This document shows, piece after piece, positions 35,317 through 42,886 of a DNA stretch of 58,936 nt. The notes under the pieces were generated by a model, which was given only the letters and a program-made list of their open reading frames with translations, was not told where the DNA came from and ran no database searches. Within the stretch, counting starts at the first letter, position 1. Each line of letters starts with the position of its first letter. This stretch comes from Bacillota bacterium (GTDB lineage Bacteria; Bacillota; Clostridia; Lachnospirales; Cellulosilyticaceae). The position numbers were made by a program, and so were the translations under genes. The stretch is taken from assembly GCA_023436395.1 (NCBI GenBank), contig JAEZJJ010000009.1, positions 1-58,936 on the forward strand, written 5' to 3'.

Positions 35317-36338
35317 TAGCCTTCCCTCCTACGTTCTTTATAAATCAAATACATAAAATAAGGGGCACCAAACAAAGCCGTTACAATCCCTAGGGGCACT
35401 TCTCCCTTGCTAGATACTGCTCTTGATAAATCATCACAAAAGAGGACAAAGTACATTCCCAAAAAGCCACATAAAGGTAGGGTGCGTTTATAGTTAGATC
35501 CAAATAAGAGTCTGACGACATGAGGAATAATGAGCCCTACAAAGCCAATGGTTCCTGTAAAGGCTACGTTAGTGGCAATGAGTATGCTACTGGCTACAAG
35601 AAGCCTTTTTCTCACTTTGCTTACATCTACCCCCATGGCTTTAGCTGCTTCTTCTCCCATCAGAAGCAAGTTAAGTTCTTTACGATAGATCAAAAATAAG
35701 CCTAAAACAGGCACTGTAATGGCAAATAAGATGGCTACTCTATTATAGGAAGCCACATTTAAAGTTCCCATTCCCCATACAAACATAGCGATTTGCCTAT
35801 CTTCTCCTTGAAGACGTATATAGGATAAAAGGGCTGCGAAGAAATAGTTAATTGCTAGTCCAGAAAGTAATAGGCGAATAGGAGACACCTTTCCTTTAAT
35901 GCCTGATAAACTGATGACTAAAGCATTGGCAAGAAGAGCCCCCACAAATGCCCACAAGGGCAAAAAGCCACCTACTAGAAAACCTAAAGCTGCACCTAAG
36001 GAAGCCCCTGAAGAAACTCCTAGCATATAAGGGTCTGCCATATCATTTCTAAAAATAGCCTGATAAATAGCTCCTGTTATAGCTAAGTTAACCCCTGTCA
36101 GAAGCGCCATTAGGATTCTAGGCATTCTTAGATTCCATATAATGGTTTCTTGACCAAAGGATATATGTTCCTTGAGAGAGGTAAGCCCTAATCTTGCACC
36201 TATAATATTCATAATGTCACCTACTGAGATATCAGCAACACCTATGATAATGGAGATACCCGCAAATACAATAAGACCTAAAGTTAATAGAATATATAAG
36301 GGCCTTATATTCCCTTTGAATCCTTTAGTTTCCCTCAT
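35316..36338 (-). CDS. btuC: cobalamin ABC transporter, permease
   Basis: 340 residues, about ten helices, FecCD/BtuC family. Conserved segments: LRMPRILMALLTGVNLAITGAIYQ (first half LRMPRILMALLTG), NDMADPYMLGVSSGASLGAALG, GLAINYFFAALLSY and GTIGFVGLIIPHVVRLLFG, the coupling-helix region. It starts immediately after the btuF stop (TAAATG), consistent with coupled translation. Confidence 0.88.
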   Translation of the reverse strand: MRETKGFKGNIRPLYILLTLGLIVFAGISIIIGVADISVGDIMNIIGARLGLTSLKEHISFGQETIIWNLRMPRILMALLTGVNLAITGAIYQAIFRNDMADPYMLGVSSGASLGAALGFLVGGFLPLWAFVGALLANALVISLSGIKGKVSPIRLLLSGLAINYFFAALLSYIRLQGEDRQIAMFVWGMGTLNVASYNRVAILFAITVPVLGLFLIYRKELNLLLMGEEAAKAMGVDVSKVRKRLLVASSILIATNVAFTGTIGFVGLIIPHVVRLLFGSNYKRTLPLCGFLGMYFVLFCDDLSRAVSSKGEVPLGIVTALFGAPYFMYLIYKERRREG

Positions 36339-37313
36339 TTATTGCCCTAGCTCCGGATGAATGATATGTGCTAGCTCTACTAGGGCATCTGCTACTCTAG
36401 GACTTTGTCTTGAAATACTATCTCCATCTATTTCAAATACTTTCCCTTCCTTTACAGCTCGTAAATCTTTATAAAACGCAATACTTCCTATTTTCTCAGC
36501 GATATTGCTATCTGATGGCACAATAATGAGATCTGGGTCTCCTTCTGCAATCTGCTCTTTGCTAATACACCAATGAATCATGTCTTCCGCAATGTTAGTA
36601 GCACCTGCTAAACGAAGCATCTCGCCAATAAAGGTATCTCCAGTAGCACAATAATCTATTTCTCCAATATCATTTGCAAAGTAAACTTTTGGAGGCTGAG
36701 TTAAATTAAGAGCTTTTACCTCTGCCTCTACACTTGCTACTTTTTCCTTCATTCCACTTACAACTTCTGTTGCTTTTTCTTCAGTCCCTGTAAGGGTACC
36801 TATTTTCTCAATCAAAGAATAAGTATCCTCAAAGTTTATAGACTCATCTAGAAAAACGACTTTAAGCCCTACTTCTCTTAGTTTATTAATCATTTCTTTT
36901 GAGACATGGGTTGCCCCTATCACTAAGTCTGGATTTAAATCCACAATCATTTCTATATTAGGGGTGTAAGCATCTCCCACTTCTGGAAGGGCTGTAATAC
37001 TTGATGGATAATTACAATAGGTGGTACGTCCCACCATTTTATCCTCTAAACCTAACGCCGCTAAAATTTCCGTGATATTGGGTGCTAAAGAAATAATGCG
37101 CTCTGGCTTCTTGAACAGTTCAATTTCTGCCCCTGTGGTATCTGTAATGGTGACATGAAAGCTTTCTCCATTACCTTCCATTGCCTGGGTACTCGCGCTT
37201 GGCGCAACTTGTGTGTTTTTCTCTGTACTACATCCTACTAAGAGTATACTCATTACTGTTACTAGTAATAATACTCTGAGTACCTTTTCTTTTAAAATTT
37301 TTACACTTTTCAT
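36339..37313 (-). CDS. btuF: cobalamin ABC transporter, substrate-binding lipoprotein
   Basis: 324 residues from ATG 37313 (GGAGGAGG upstream); an ATG 9 codons earlier overlaps that site. The lipoprotein signal ends SILLVGCSTEK. The PF01497 binding domain has PERIISLAPNITEILAALG, VGRTTYCNYP, PNIEMIVDLNPDLVIG and DADxI-like GDPDLIIVPSD. It captures cobalamin or cobinamide outside the membrane and hands it to BtuC. First gene after the riboswitch. Confidence 0.87.
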   Translation of the reverse strand: MKSVKILKEKVLRVLLLVTVMSILLVGCSTEKNTQVAPSASTQAMEGNGESFHVTITDTTGAEIELFKKPERIISLAPNITEILAALGLEDKMVGRTTYCNYPSSITALPEVGDAYTPNIEMIVDLNPDLVIGATHVSKEMINKLREVGLKVVFLDESINFEDTYSLIEKIGTLTGTEEKATEVVSGMKEKVASVEAEVKALNLTQPPKVYFANDIGEIDYCATGDTFIGEMLRLAGATNIAEDMIHWCISKEQIAEGDPDLIIVPSDSNIAEKIGSIAFYKDLRAVKEGKVFEIDGDSISRQSPRVADALVELAHIIHPELGQ

Positions 37314-37395
37314 CTTTTGCCTCCTCCTGCATGCAATCAAGGGATTCCTCTCTATACTTTTTCTAGTCTAAGCCAGTCAAAATACTTTCTAAGAC

Positions 37396-37431
37396 TAAAA
37401 AAATAGCTGCCAGAGTTATCCCCTGGCAGCC
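37396..37431 (-). terminator. intrinsic terminator between the cobalamin riboswitch and btuF
   Basis: GGCTGCCAGG ... CTGGCAGC stem with T7 on the minus strand; the likely expression platform or attenuator of the riboswitch. Confidence 0.8.
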
Positions 37432-37504
37432 TAAATAGCACTATTAACTACATTTAATAGTTTCACGTACTATTCTCTCCCTCCGAAAGAATACTTTTCA
37501 TACA

Positions 37505-37660
37505 TAAAGGGCAGGTCTCCTGGCTTATAGTTCATCCTCCGGCGCCTTCCCACAAACCTTGGTTTGCAGTGGTCTATGCCTTCGTCCCTATTAACAGTAG
37601 CGGGGGCTGCAGCTCTTAACTTTCCCTATTAAGTTCCTTAGAACACCCTTTATGCTTTAT
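37505..37660 (-). promoter_or_regulatory. cobalamin riboswitch
   Basis: On the minus strand, GCAGCCCCCGCTACTGT and the B12 box GCCAGGAGACCTGCC are present with conserved spacing and the AAGG...GAAG parts between. Binding of adenosylcobalamin should promote termination at 37396-37431 and shut off btuFCD. Confidence 0.95.
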
Positions 37661-37718
37661 TTTTATAGATTTCTGTTTTATCATGTCACACTATTCTAGC
37701 CCTGTCAAGCTAGACTTA

Positions 37719-37764
37719 AGAGCTACCATCAGCTGATTTTTATCAGTTAATGGTAGCTCCTTTT
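37719..37764. terminator. terminator downstream of the 37801-38052 gene
   Basis: GAGCTACCAT/ATGGTAGCTC stem extended by ..CAGCTGAT/ATCAGTTA. Confidence 0.8.
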
Positions 37765-37800
37765 ATTATTTCGATATTTCTACTTATGTTACTCTATAGA

Positions 37801-38052
37801 CTAAAGTCCTGGCACACATAAAATAATAAGGAGAATACTAATAGGAATCCCTATATTTATGATAAGCTGCGCATAAGACTTTTTCTTAATCACAAAAAAT
37901 GTGGATACGGCACCTGCTATTGCACCTAGCAAACAACCTACTCCTATAATTCCCATGTGACGATCAGGTGCAAATACTGCTAATCCAAGATCTCCATAAA
38001 CTGCTAATGCGATTAAATAATAGATCACATGTATATATTGACTGACTTTCAT
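37801..38052 (-). CDS. small membrane protein, unknown function
   Basis: 83 residues from ATG 38052, which has GGAGG five bases upstream; the frame is open further up but without a ribosome site. Three hydrophobic helices (VIYYLIALAVYGDLGLAVF, IGVGCLLGAIAGAVSTFFVI, LIINIGIPISILLIILCV) are separated by short charged loops. I do not recognise a family. It sits alone between the btu operon and the CRISPR island. Confidence 0.6.
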   Translation of the reverse strand: MKVSQYIHVIYYLIALAVYGDLGLAVFAPDRHMGIIGVGCLLGAIAGAVSTFFVIKKKSYAQLIINIGIPISILLIILCVPGL

Positions 38053-38230
38053 AACTACCTCCATTGATGCTCCTAAATATACATGAGCTAAGACCTTTTT
38101 TATCTTAAAACTTGTCTTAACGCTCTCTATTATAGCATAAGGCATTAGAAAGGAAACCCTTAATCCTCTAAATACTTCAATGCTTTGGCTATATCACTTT
38201 TTAGTTTTTAAAAAAATTGGTTAAAGATTA

Positions 38231-38714
38231 TTTTATAAATTTTTAGGGAATCGTCTTTTTCATCACATATAATATATTGTAAAGCTAAAACAATAATCTC
38301 TGTAGCAGAATCACCACGTCGAGATTCTGAGGAATTGACCGGGTCAGCCAAGTCTCAATCTGTCGTTACAGGTACCTCTGGACTTAAGGAAAATATTCAC
38401 TGATTGCTCGCGTAAAGGGAGGCGCACTTTTATAGGTTATGGCATAATGCTTTGCAAAAAATAAAGTTAAAACCAGAGTCTTAAAGCCTTAGCTTCCTCA
38501 TCACAAAGGGTGCACCGGCTAAGACGTTAAGGAGCTCCTCACTCATTGGTTTAGCTTTTATACTTATACGCTTAGTCTCTGCGTCTATAGCTGCGCTGAG
38601 GAGCTTGTTGCTATACCTTTGAGGCTAAAGTGTAAGTATAAAAGTTGAAATCAAGTGGCTGGTATAGGAAAGGCCCACCTTTTTAGTTATTTCTAAAAAG
38701 GTGGGCCTTTTGCG
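38231..38714 (+). ncRNA. 484-bp repeat element, copy A: candidate pseudoknotted structured RNA bordering the CRISPR island
   Basis: It is about 97% identical to 52802-53286 in the same orientation. It has no long ORF, a TATAAT near its start (38268-38273) and a strong terminator at its right end. Predicted pairings: CTTAGC/GCTAAG (38488, 38518), CTCTGG/CCAGAG (38376, 38473), AGCTCCTCA/TGAGGAGCT (38533-38541, 38597-38605) and, crossing the last one, CTTTTATACTTA/TAAGTATAAAAG (38555-38566, 38633-38644). The crossing stems are kept in both copies. Plus strand is inferred from the terminator position. The family is unknown to me. Confidence 0.65.
38669..38712. terminator. terminator at the end of repeat element A
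   Basis: AAAGGCCCACCTTTTTAG/CTAAAAAGGTGGGCCTTTT hairpin. It reads well on both strands, so it may also end the leftward array-1 transcript. Confidence 0.85.
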
Positions 38715-38776
38715 TTTGTATTTATATTAGTTTCTTAAATTTTTATAAACAATATTGCCATATCAAAATGTCTAAG

Positions 38777-39074
38777 CTTTAAATTCCTCATAGGTAAACT
38801 ATAAACTGATTTTCTTTCGTTGAATCTATCTATAGGAATAGGGTTTCAATTCCTCATAGGTAAACTATAAACCTAGTAAGAACAGGTGCTTGTACATCTT
38901 GTTCTCTAGCGTTTCAATTCCTCATAGGTAAACTATAAACCTTTAAAATATGTTCAAGGCATGGTAGACGAATACAAATTTCAATTCCTCATAGGTAAAC
39001 TATAAACCAACTGATTATGTAAGCGTAGCAGGTAATACAGAAACGTTTCAATTCCTCATAGGCAAACTATAAAC
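38777..39074 (-). CRISPR. CRISPR array 1: 5 repeats, 4 spacers
   Basis: 30-bp repeats at 38777, 38843, 38911, 38978 and 39045; spacers of 36-38 bp. In crRNA sense (minus strand) the repeat starts GTTTATAG and ends ATTGAAAC, the usual 8-nt handle of type I-B/III repeats. The leftmost copy is decayed at its handle end, as expected for the leader-distal end. This array uses a variant (TCCTCATAGGTAAACTA on the plus strand) of the repeat in arrays 2 and 3. Confidence 0.97.
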
Positions 39075-39230
39075 TCATCAAAAGCATTGATGGTATTAGG
39101 TTTTCATACTTTTAAACTTCAGTATAATTAATTATACCTTTTCCTATAAACCTTGTAAATACGTTATTTTACTGTTCGTCGATGTCCTAGGGATTTTTGC
39201 ACTATTGGACATCGACGAATTAATTTTCAC
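39075..39230 (-). promoter_or_regulatory. leader of array 1 with promoter and boundary palindrome
   Basis: TTTACA (39154-39159), 17-base spacer, TATAAT (39131-39136) on the minus strand drive the array leftward. A 12-bp palindrome (TCGTCGATGTCC ... GGACATCGACGA) marks the outer edge, next to the cas2 stop. Related leaders lie beside arrays 2 and 3 and at 42743-42886. Confidence 0.85.
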
Positions 39231-39231
39231 G

Positions 39232-39495
39232 TTATAGAAATAACTTTTTACCTCCTTTTTCTACACCTATTAATTCTCTTGTTGTGTATTTTTGTGTACG
39301 GAAGGTATAGAAAATCATAGAGTCTTCATTAATATCTATTTTCTTCATTAATTTACTCTTTAGAATTTTATAGCTTGCGTCAGATAATTCCCCTTCTAAA
39401 ACTGAGTTTTGAACCCAATGTAAGTATTCTCTTGCTATTTTTAAGACTTTTGCTACTCTTGCTTCCTTTACATCGTATACTAATATCACGAACAT
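39232..39495 (-). CDS. cas2: CRISPR-associated endonuclease Cas2
   Basis: 87 residues. The ferredoxin-like fold begins MFVILVYDV with the conserved metal-binding Asp, followed by WVQNSVLEGELSDA and a MIFYTFR strand. It forms the scaffold of the Cas1-Cas2 integrase. It lies 8 bases after cas1 and directly before the array-1 leader. It appears intact, unlike its partner cas1. Confidence 0.95.
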   Translation of the reverse strand: MFVILVYDVKEARVAKVLKIAREYLHWVQNSVLEGELSDASYKILKSKLMKKIDINEDSMIFYTFRTQKYTTRELIGVEKGGKKLFL

Positions 39496-39503
39496 CTTAT
39501 CAC

Positions 39504-40496
39504 CTACCAGCTACTTTTAAAGGGTTCATAATCTTGTTCACCCATACAATGTTTTTGTAATTTATAAAGTTCTAGACGAATCAATGTTTTATAAGAAACA
39601 TCACGTTTCAAAGCTTTATGCTTAATAGTTGTTTTTAGTTTGTCATTCCATTTTTCTATAAATATTTTCATCCCTTCTTCATTGAGCAAAACTCCTTCTG
39701 GCTTTACATCAAAATGTTTGCTATTTAGCATTTTCTTTGAAATAAGTCCGAGAAAAAGCCTGTCGACTAAAATAGGTTTAAATATTTCTGCCACATCTAA
39801 ATTCAAGGTAAAACGCCTGTTGTTTGTACTATGCAAATATCCTATTCTAGGATCTAGGTGCGTATGATAAATTTCACCAAGCACACAAGTATATAGTAAT
39901 GTATTTCCAAAACTGATTAAGCTATTAAGTTTGTTTTGAGGCAATCTCTTACTTCTTTTATCAAACTTAAAGGCATCATTCTCTAGAATTTCATCAAAGG
40001 CAGTTTAATATGTTTCTCTTATATTTCCTTCTATCGCCATCATTTGCTCTATAGTTTGCATGGACTCTAGATTGTCTAGTAATTCTTGAATATGAGATGC
40101 TATTTCTGTTACCTTTTTTCCTCTAGAAGCGTAATACTTTAGAACTTGTAAAATATTATTGGCACTTCCTTTAATAAAGGTCATTGCTAATTGCTTTCTT
40201 TTCTCCAAATCTATATAATACTCTGCTTGTTTTAGAATCATATAGCCAGAATTGTAATGTTCCCTAGGATAATAACTTCCTACATAATACTCATGATAGT
40301 TATAAAAATGAAGTATAATATGCTCTTTAGTACAAAGTTCAAATGCTTTTTTGGTTACACTAACTTCTCCTAATATATAAATCTCTGCAATGTCATTAAT
40401 AGGAATATAATTATTTTCTTCTTTACCTTCTAAATACAATGTGTTATTTTTCCGTTTTAATTCTCCACTATTAAGAATATAGACTGTTTCTTTCAT
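39504..40496 (-). pseudogene. cas1: cas1 interrupted by one in-frame stop codon
   Basis: The frame codes for about 330 residues, the normal Cas1 length, except that codon 164 is TAA (40005-40007) between IEGNIRETY and TAFDEILEN. Related Cas1 proteins have IRxxYYxxFD here, so one base change from TAC or TAT explains it. The first part holds the beta-rich domain and EGNIR (Glu ligand); the second part holds KLNSLISFGNTLLYTCVLGE, His in IYHTHLDPRIGYLHS and DVAEIFKPILVDR, so both halves of the active site are otherwise conserved. The integrase is probably inactive unless the stop is read through. Confidence 0.9.
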
Positions 40497-40505
40497 ACGT
40501 TCCTC

Positions 40506-40997
40506 CTATGCCCAGCAACTCTCACAATAAGAGCAAGTTTCACAATATTTTTTCCAGATTGCTTTAGGTGGTAAGGCTATTTGAAACATTTCTTGGAGCT
40601 TTTCTAAGTAAGTCTTTAGTTCTTCTTCTAATTCCTTCGTCAAAACTACCTCTTCTGTTTTCTTCTCTTGTGGGAACTGTAATACCCCAGTAGCCTCTAC
40701 CCCTACTTCTTTTAATTCATATAGGTAATATGCTAGCTGCATTCTTGCTGCTTCTATGCAATGCGAACTTTTCTTTACTTCTCCTATAATTAACTTGCCT
40801 TCCTTCGTTTTCGTAGTATCTATATTACTCCCACCGATCGTCTGACTATTCTTGTTCCGTTTATATGCTTCCTCATGAATATATGTACCTTCTCTAAGAA
40901 AATCATTATCATGATCTCCTTCAATACCATGATAACTAAGCCATGCTTGCCTTTGACATACTAGAAAACTTGCTAATAGACTTCCTCCTATTTCCAC
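40506..40997 (-). CDS. cas4: CRISPR-associated exonuclease Cas4
   Basis: 163 residues from GTG 40997 with AGGAGG upstream. RecB-type nuclease with GEVKKS, QLAYYLYEL, an N-terminal Cys in VCQRQAWLSYHG and a C-terminal cluster CETCSYCESC for the Fe-S centre. It trims and orients prespacers for Cas1-Cas2. First gene of cas4-cas1-cas2; the 8-10 base gaps suggest one transcript. Confidence 0.93.
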   Translation of the reverse strand: MEIGGSLLASFLVCQRQAWLSYHGIEGDHDNDFLREGTYIHEEAYKRNKNSQTIGGSNIDTTKTKEGKLIIGEVKKSSHCIEAARMQLAYYLYELKEVGVEATGVLQFPQEKKTEEVVLTKELEEELKTYLEKLQEMFQIALPPKAIWKKYCETCSYCESCWA

Positions 40998-41065
40998 AAC
41001 CTTACCTCCTAAATATTACTTAATGATAAGTATTTACAAGGCTTTATTTTTATATTCATGTAAAC

Positions 41066-41096
41066 AAAAAATATCTTCACTTAGGAAGATATTTTT
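41066..41096. terminator. terminator between array 2 and cas4
   Basis: AAAATATCTTC/GAAGATATTTT hairpin with T-rich flanks on both strands; it would end the leftward array-2 transcript. Confidence 0.75.
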
Positions 41097-41172
41097 GTAT
41101 GATTTAAAACTATTCTTTTATAGATAGGTCATAAGCATTTTAGAAGTATAGAAGGCTACATTCTTAGATGTA

Positions 41173-41740
41173 TATACAATTCCTTATAGGTAAGCTATAA
41201 ACTAGTAACCTTACCGAGTCAGTAGAAACAACTGGATTGGGTTTCAATTCCTTATAGGTAAGCTATAAACTTTAGTTGTAGGAGAACTTACATCTCGTAC
41301 ATGGGAAGAGTTTCAATTCCTTATAGGTAAGCTATAAACAGTTAGGAAGAAAATTTGTATCCGTTGATGATGAAGGGTTTCAATTCCTTATAGGTAAGCT
41401 ATAAACGCGATCATTCACCCTGACGTTGCATATGACCTTAAAAAGTTTCAATTCCTTATAGGTAAGCTATAAACGGCATTAAGCTTGTTAAGAAACAAAT
41501 ATTAGGGATGTTTCAATTCCTTATAGGTAAGCTATAAACTGTCTCTAAATATCTCAAATATTAAATATTTTATGAAGTTTCAATTCCTTATAGGTAAGCT
41601 ATAAACTAATATAGAACACAGATATATTGAAACTAGTAATGATAGTTTCAATTCCTTATAGGTAAGCTATAAACTTTCCCGACTGGAAAGGCCCTCCTAG
41701 AAACGACTGCGTTTCAATTCCTTATAGGTAAGCTATAAAC
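41173..41740 (-). CRISPR. CRISPR array 2: 9 repeats, 8 spacers
   Basis: 30-bp repeats start at 41173 (decayed at one end), 41241, 41310, 41377, 41445, 41510, 41577, 41645 and 41711; spacers 35-39 bp. The internal repeats are identical to each other. The plus-strand core is TCCTTATAGGTAAGCTA. Transcribed leftward from the leader at 41741-41888. I could not assign targets to any spacer. Confidence 0.97.
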
Positions 41741-41888
41741 CCATTTCAAGCATTGATAATGCTAGTTTTCTATTTTTTTATACTTTATTACAATTAATTA
41801 TATCTTTTGCTATAAACCTTGTAAATACGTTATTTTACTGTTCGTCGATCTCCTAGGGATTTTTGCACTATTGGACATCGACGAACTT
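41741..41888 (-). promoter_or_regulatory. leader of array 2
   Basis: TTTACA (41820-41825), 17-base spacer, TATAAT (41797-41802) on the minus strand. The boundary palindrome (one mismatch) ends close to the cas6 stop. Confidence 0.85.
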
Positions 41889-41889
41889 T

Positions 41890-42648
41890 TTATTTAGCTT
41901 CAACACATCCGAAACCTTGAGCATTTTTTCCTCCCAATCCCGCTTCTAGAGCAAACTGGATTAGAACTGGATTTCCTAATAATACATAATTACCACTATA
42001 CCCATTAATAATAAAATTTTTATAGTAAACTACACTCTTTTGATACTTTTCCGTTGCTATAGCTAGGACTTCAAAGTCCTCATTTTGTAATGGCCTTTCA
42101 CCGTAAATAGATTTGTATTTCTTGATTATATTTTCTCTAAGCACTTTACTAAACTGCTCATCTTGAGGCGTATAATAAAGTGTTTTCTTTTTTCCTGCTT
42201 CTATTATGGTACTATAAGCAACTACAGGAGATAATGTCCTTACCTTTAAGTAATCTCCTACTAATGATTCTTCTTTTACTATAAGTGATTCTTCTTTTAC
42301 TATAAGTTTTGTTACTTGTAGTTCATTACTACCTAGCCTGATAGTTTTTGTTTTGATTCCCTGTTCTAACTGCTTAATAAAGCTTTCTTGACTACTCGAT
42401 ACAATTAACATAATTTCTTTTTCAAAATCAATAAACTTCCTATCCATAGATAACTTATACTTTCCATTTAGTTTAGAAAAGGTAAAGAGCTTAAATTGTC
42501 TTTTTTCATAGTGATACCCTTGATCATGTATAAAGGTTCGATATTGTTCATCATCAATACTTTTTAGTAACATGGCTTGTAATAAATGATTGTAGTGAAC
42601 TGGTAGATGAATAATATTTTTACTTAATAAGTGGATTTGTAACTTCAT
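41890..42648 (-). CDS. cas6: CRISPR pre-crRNA endoribonuclease Cas6
   Basis: 252 residues. Two ferredoxin-like halves; the C-terminus has the glycine-rich loop GLGGKNAQGFGCVE, the hallmark of Cas6. A His lies at the start of the first alpha helix (VHYNHLLQAML). It cuts the repeat RNA to leave the ATTGAAAC handle. A 7-residue tandem duplication (LIVKEES twice, near 115-130) comes from an exact 21-bp repeat. It sits between array 2 and the relic leader, with its own ribosome site. Confidence 0.93.
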   Translation of the reverse strand: MKLQIHLLSKNIIHLPVHYNHLLQAMLLKSIDDEQYRTFIHDQGYHYEKRQFKLFTFSKLNGKYKLSMDRKFIDFEKEIMLIVSSSQESFIKQLEQGIKTKTIRLGSNELQVTKLIVKEESLIVKEESLVGDYLKVRTLSPVVAYSTIIEAGKKKTLYYTPQDEQFSKVLRENIIKKYKSIYGERPLQNEDFEVLAIATEKYQKSVVYYKNFIINGYSGNYVLLGNPVLIQFALEAGLGGKNAQGFGCVEAK

Positions 42649-42712
42649 AATTTCACTCCCTATAGATAAAGTATTAACTACTTAAAGAACTATAAAAAAT
42701 GAGTTATTATCA

Positions 42713-42886
42713 ATTTCAATTCCTCATAGGTAAGCTATTAGTCCTTTAAAAGCCTTCATAGTATTACTTGCTCATATCTTTATACTTTTACTACAACTAA
42801 TGATGCATTTTCTATAATTCTTTTAAATACATTATTTTACTATTAGTCGATGTCCTAGTTATTTGTACACTTGGACATCGACAGAT
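42713..42886 (-). CRISPR. relic: single decayed repeat with leader
   Basis: A single repeat (42713-42742, degenerate at its end) is followed on the right by a leader-like sequence that keeps the boundary palindrome GTCGATGTCC/GGACATCGAC, but its -10 has decayed (CATCAT). The stop of the Csx1-type gene (42859) lies inside this palindrome. Confidence 0.8.

Noticed and set aside
37505..37660. Assigning the btuFCD-like transporter to siderophore uptake
   Set aside because: The protein families cannot separate the two, but the cobalamin riboswitch just upstream on the same strand favours B12.
39170..39225. Leader palindrome as a rho-independent terminator for cas2
   Set aside because: The stem is followed by CAGTAAAATAACG on the minus strand rather than U's, and the same palindrome marks all four leader edges, so a leader role fits better.
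40005..40496. Treating the two cas1 pieces as two real genes (split Cas1)
   Set aside because: The pieces are in the same frame with only a TAA between them, and the second piece has no good start or ribosome site after the stop; a nonsense mutation is simpler.
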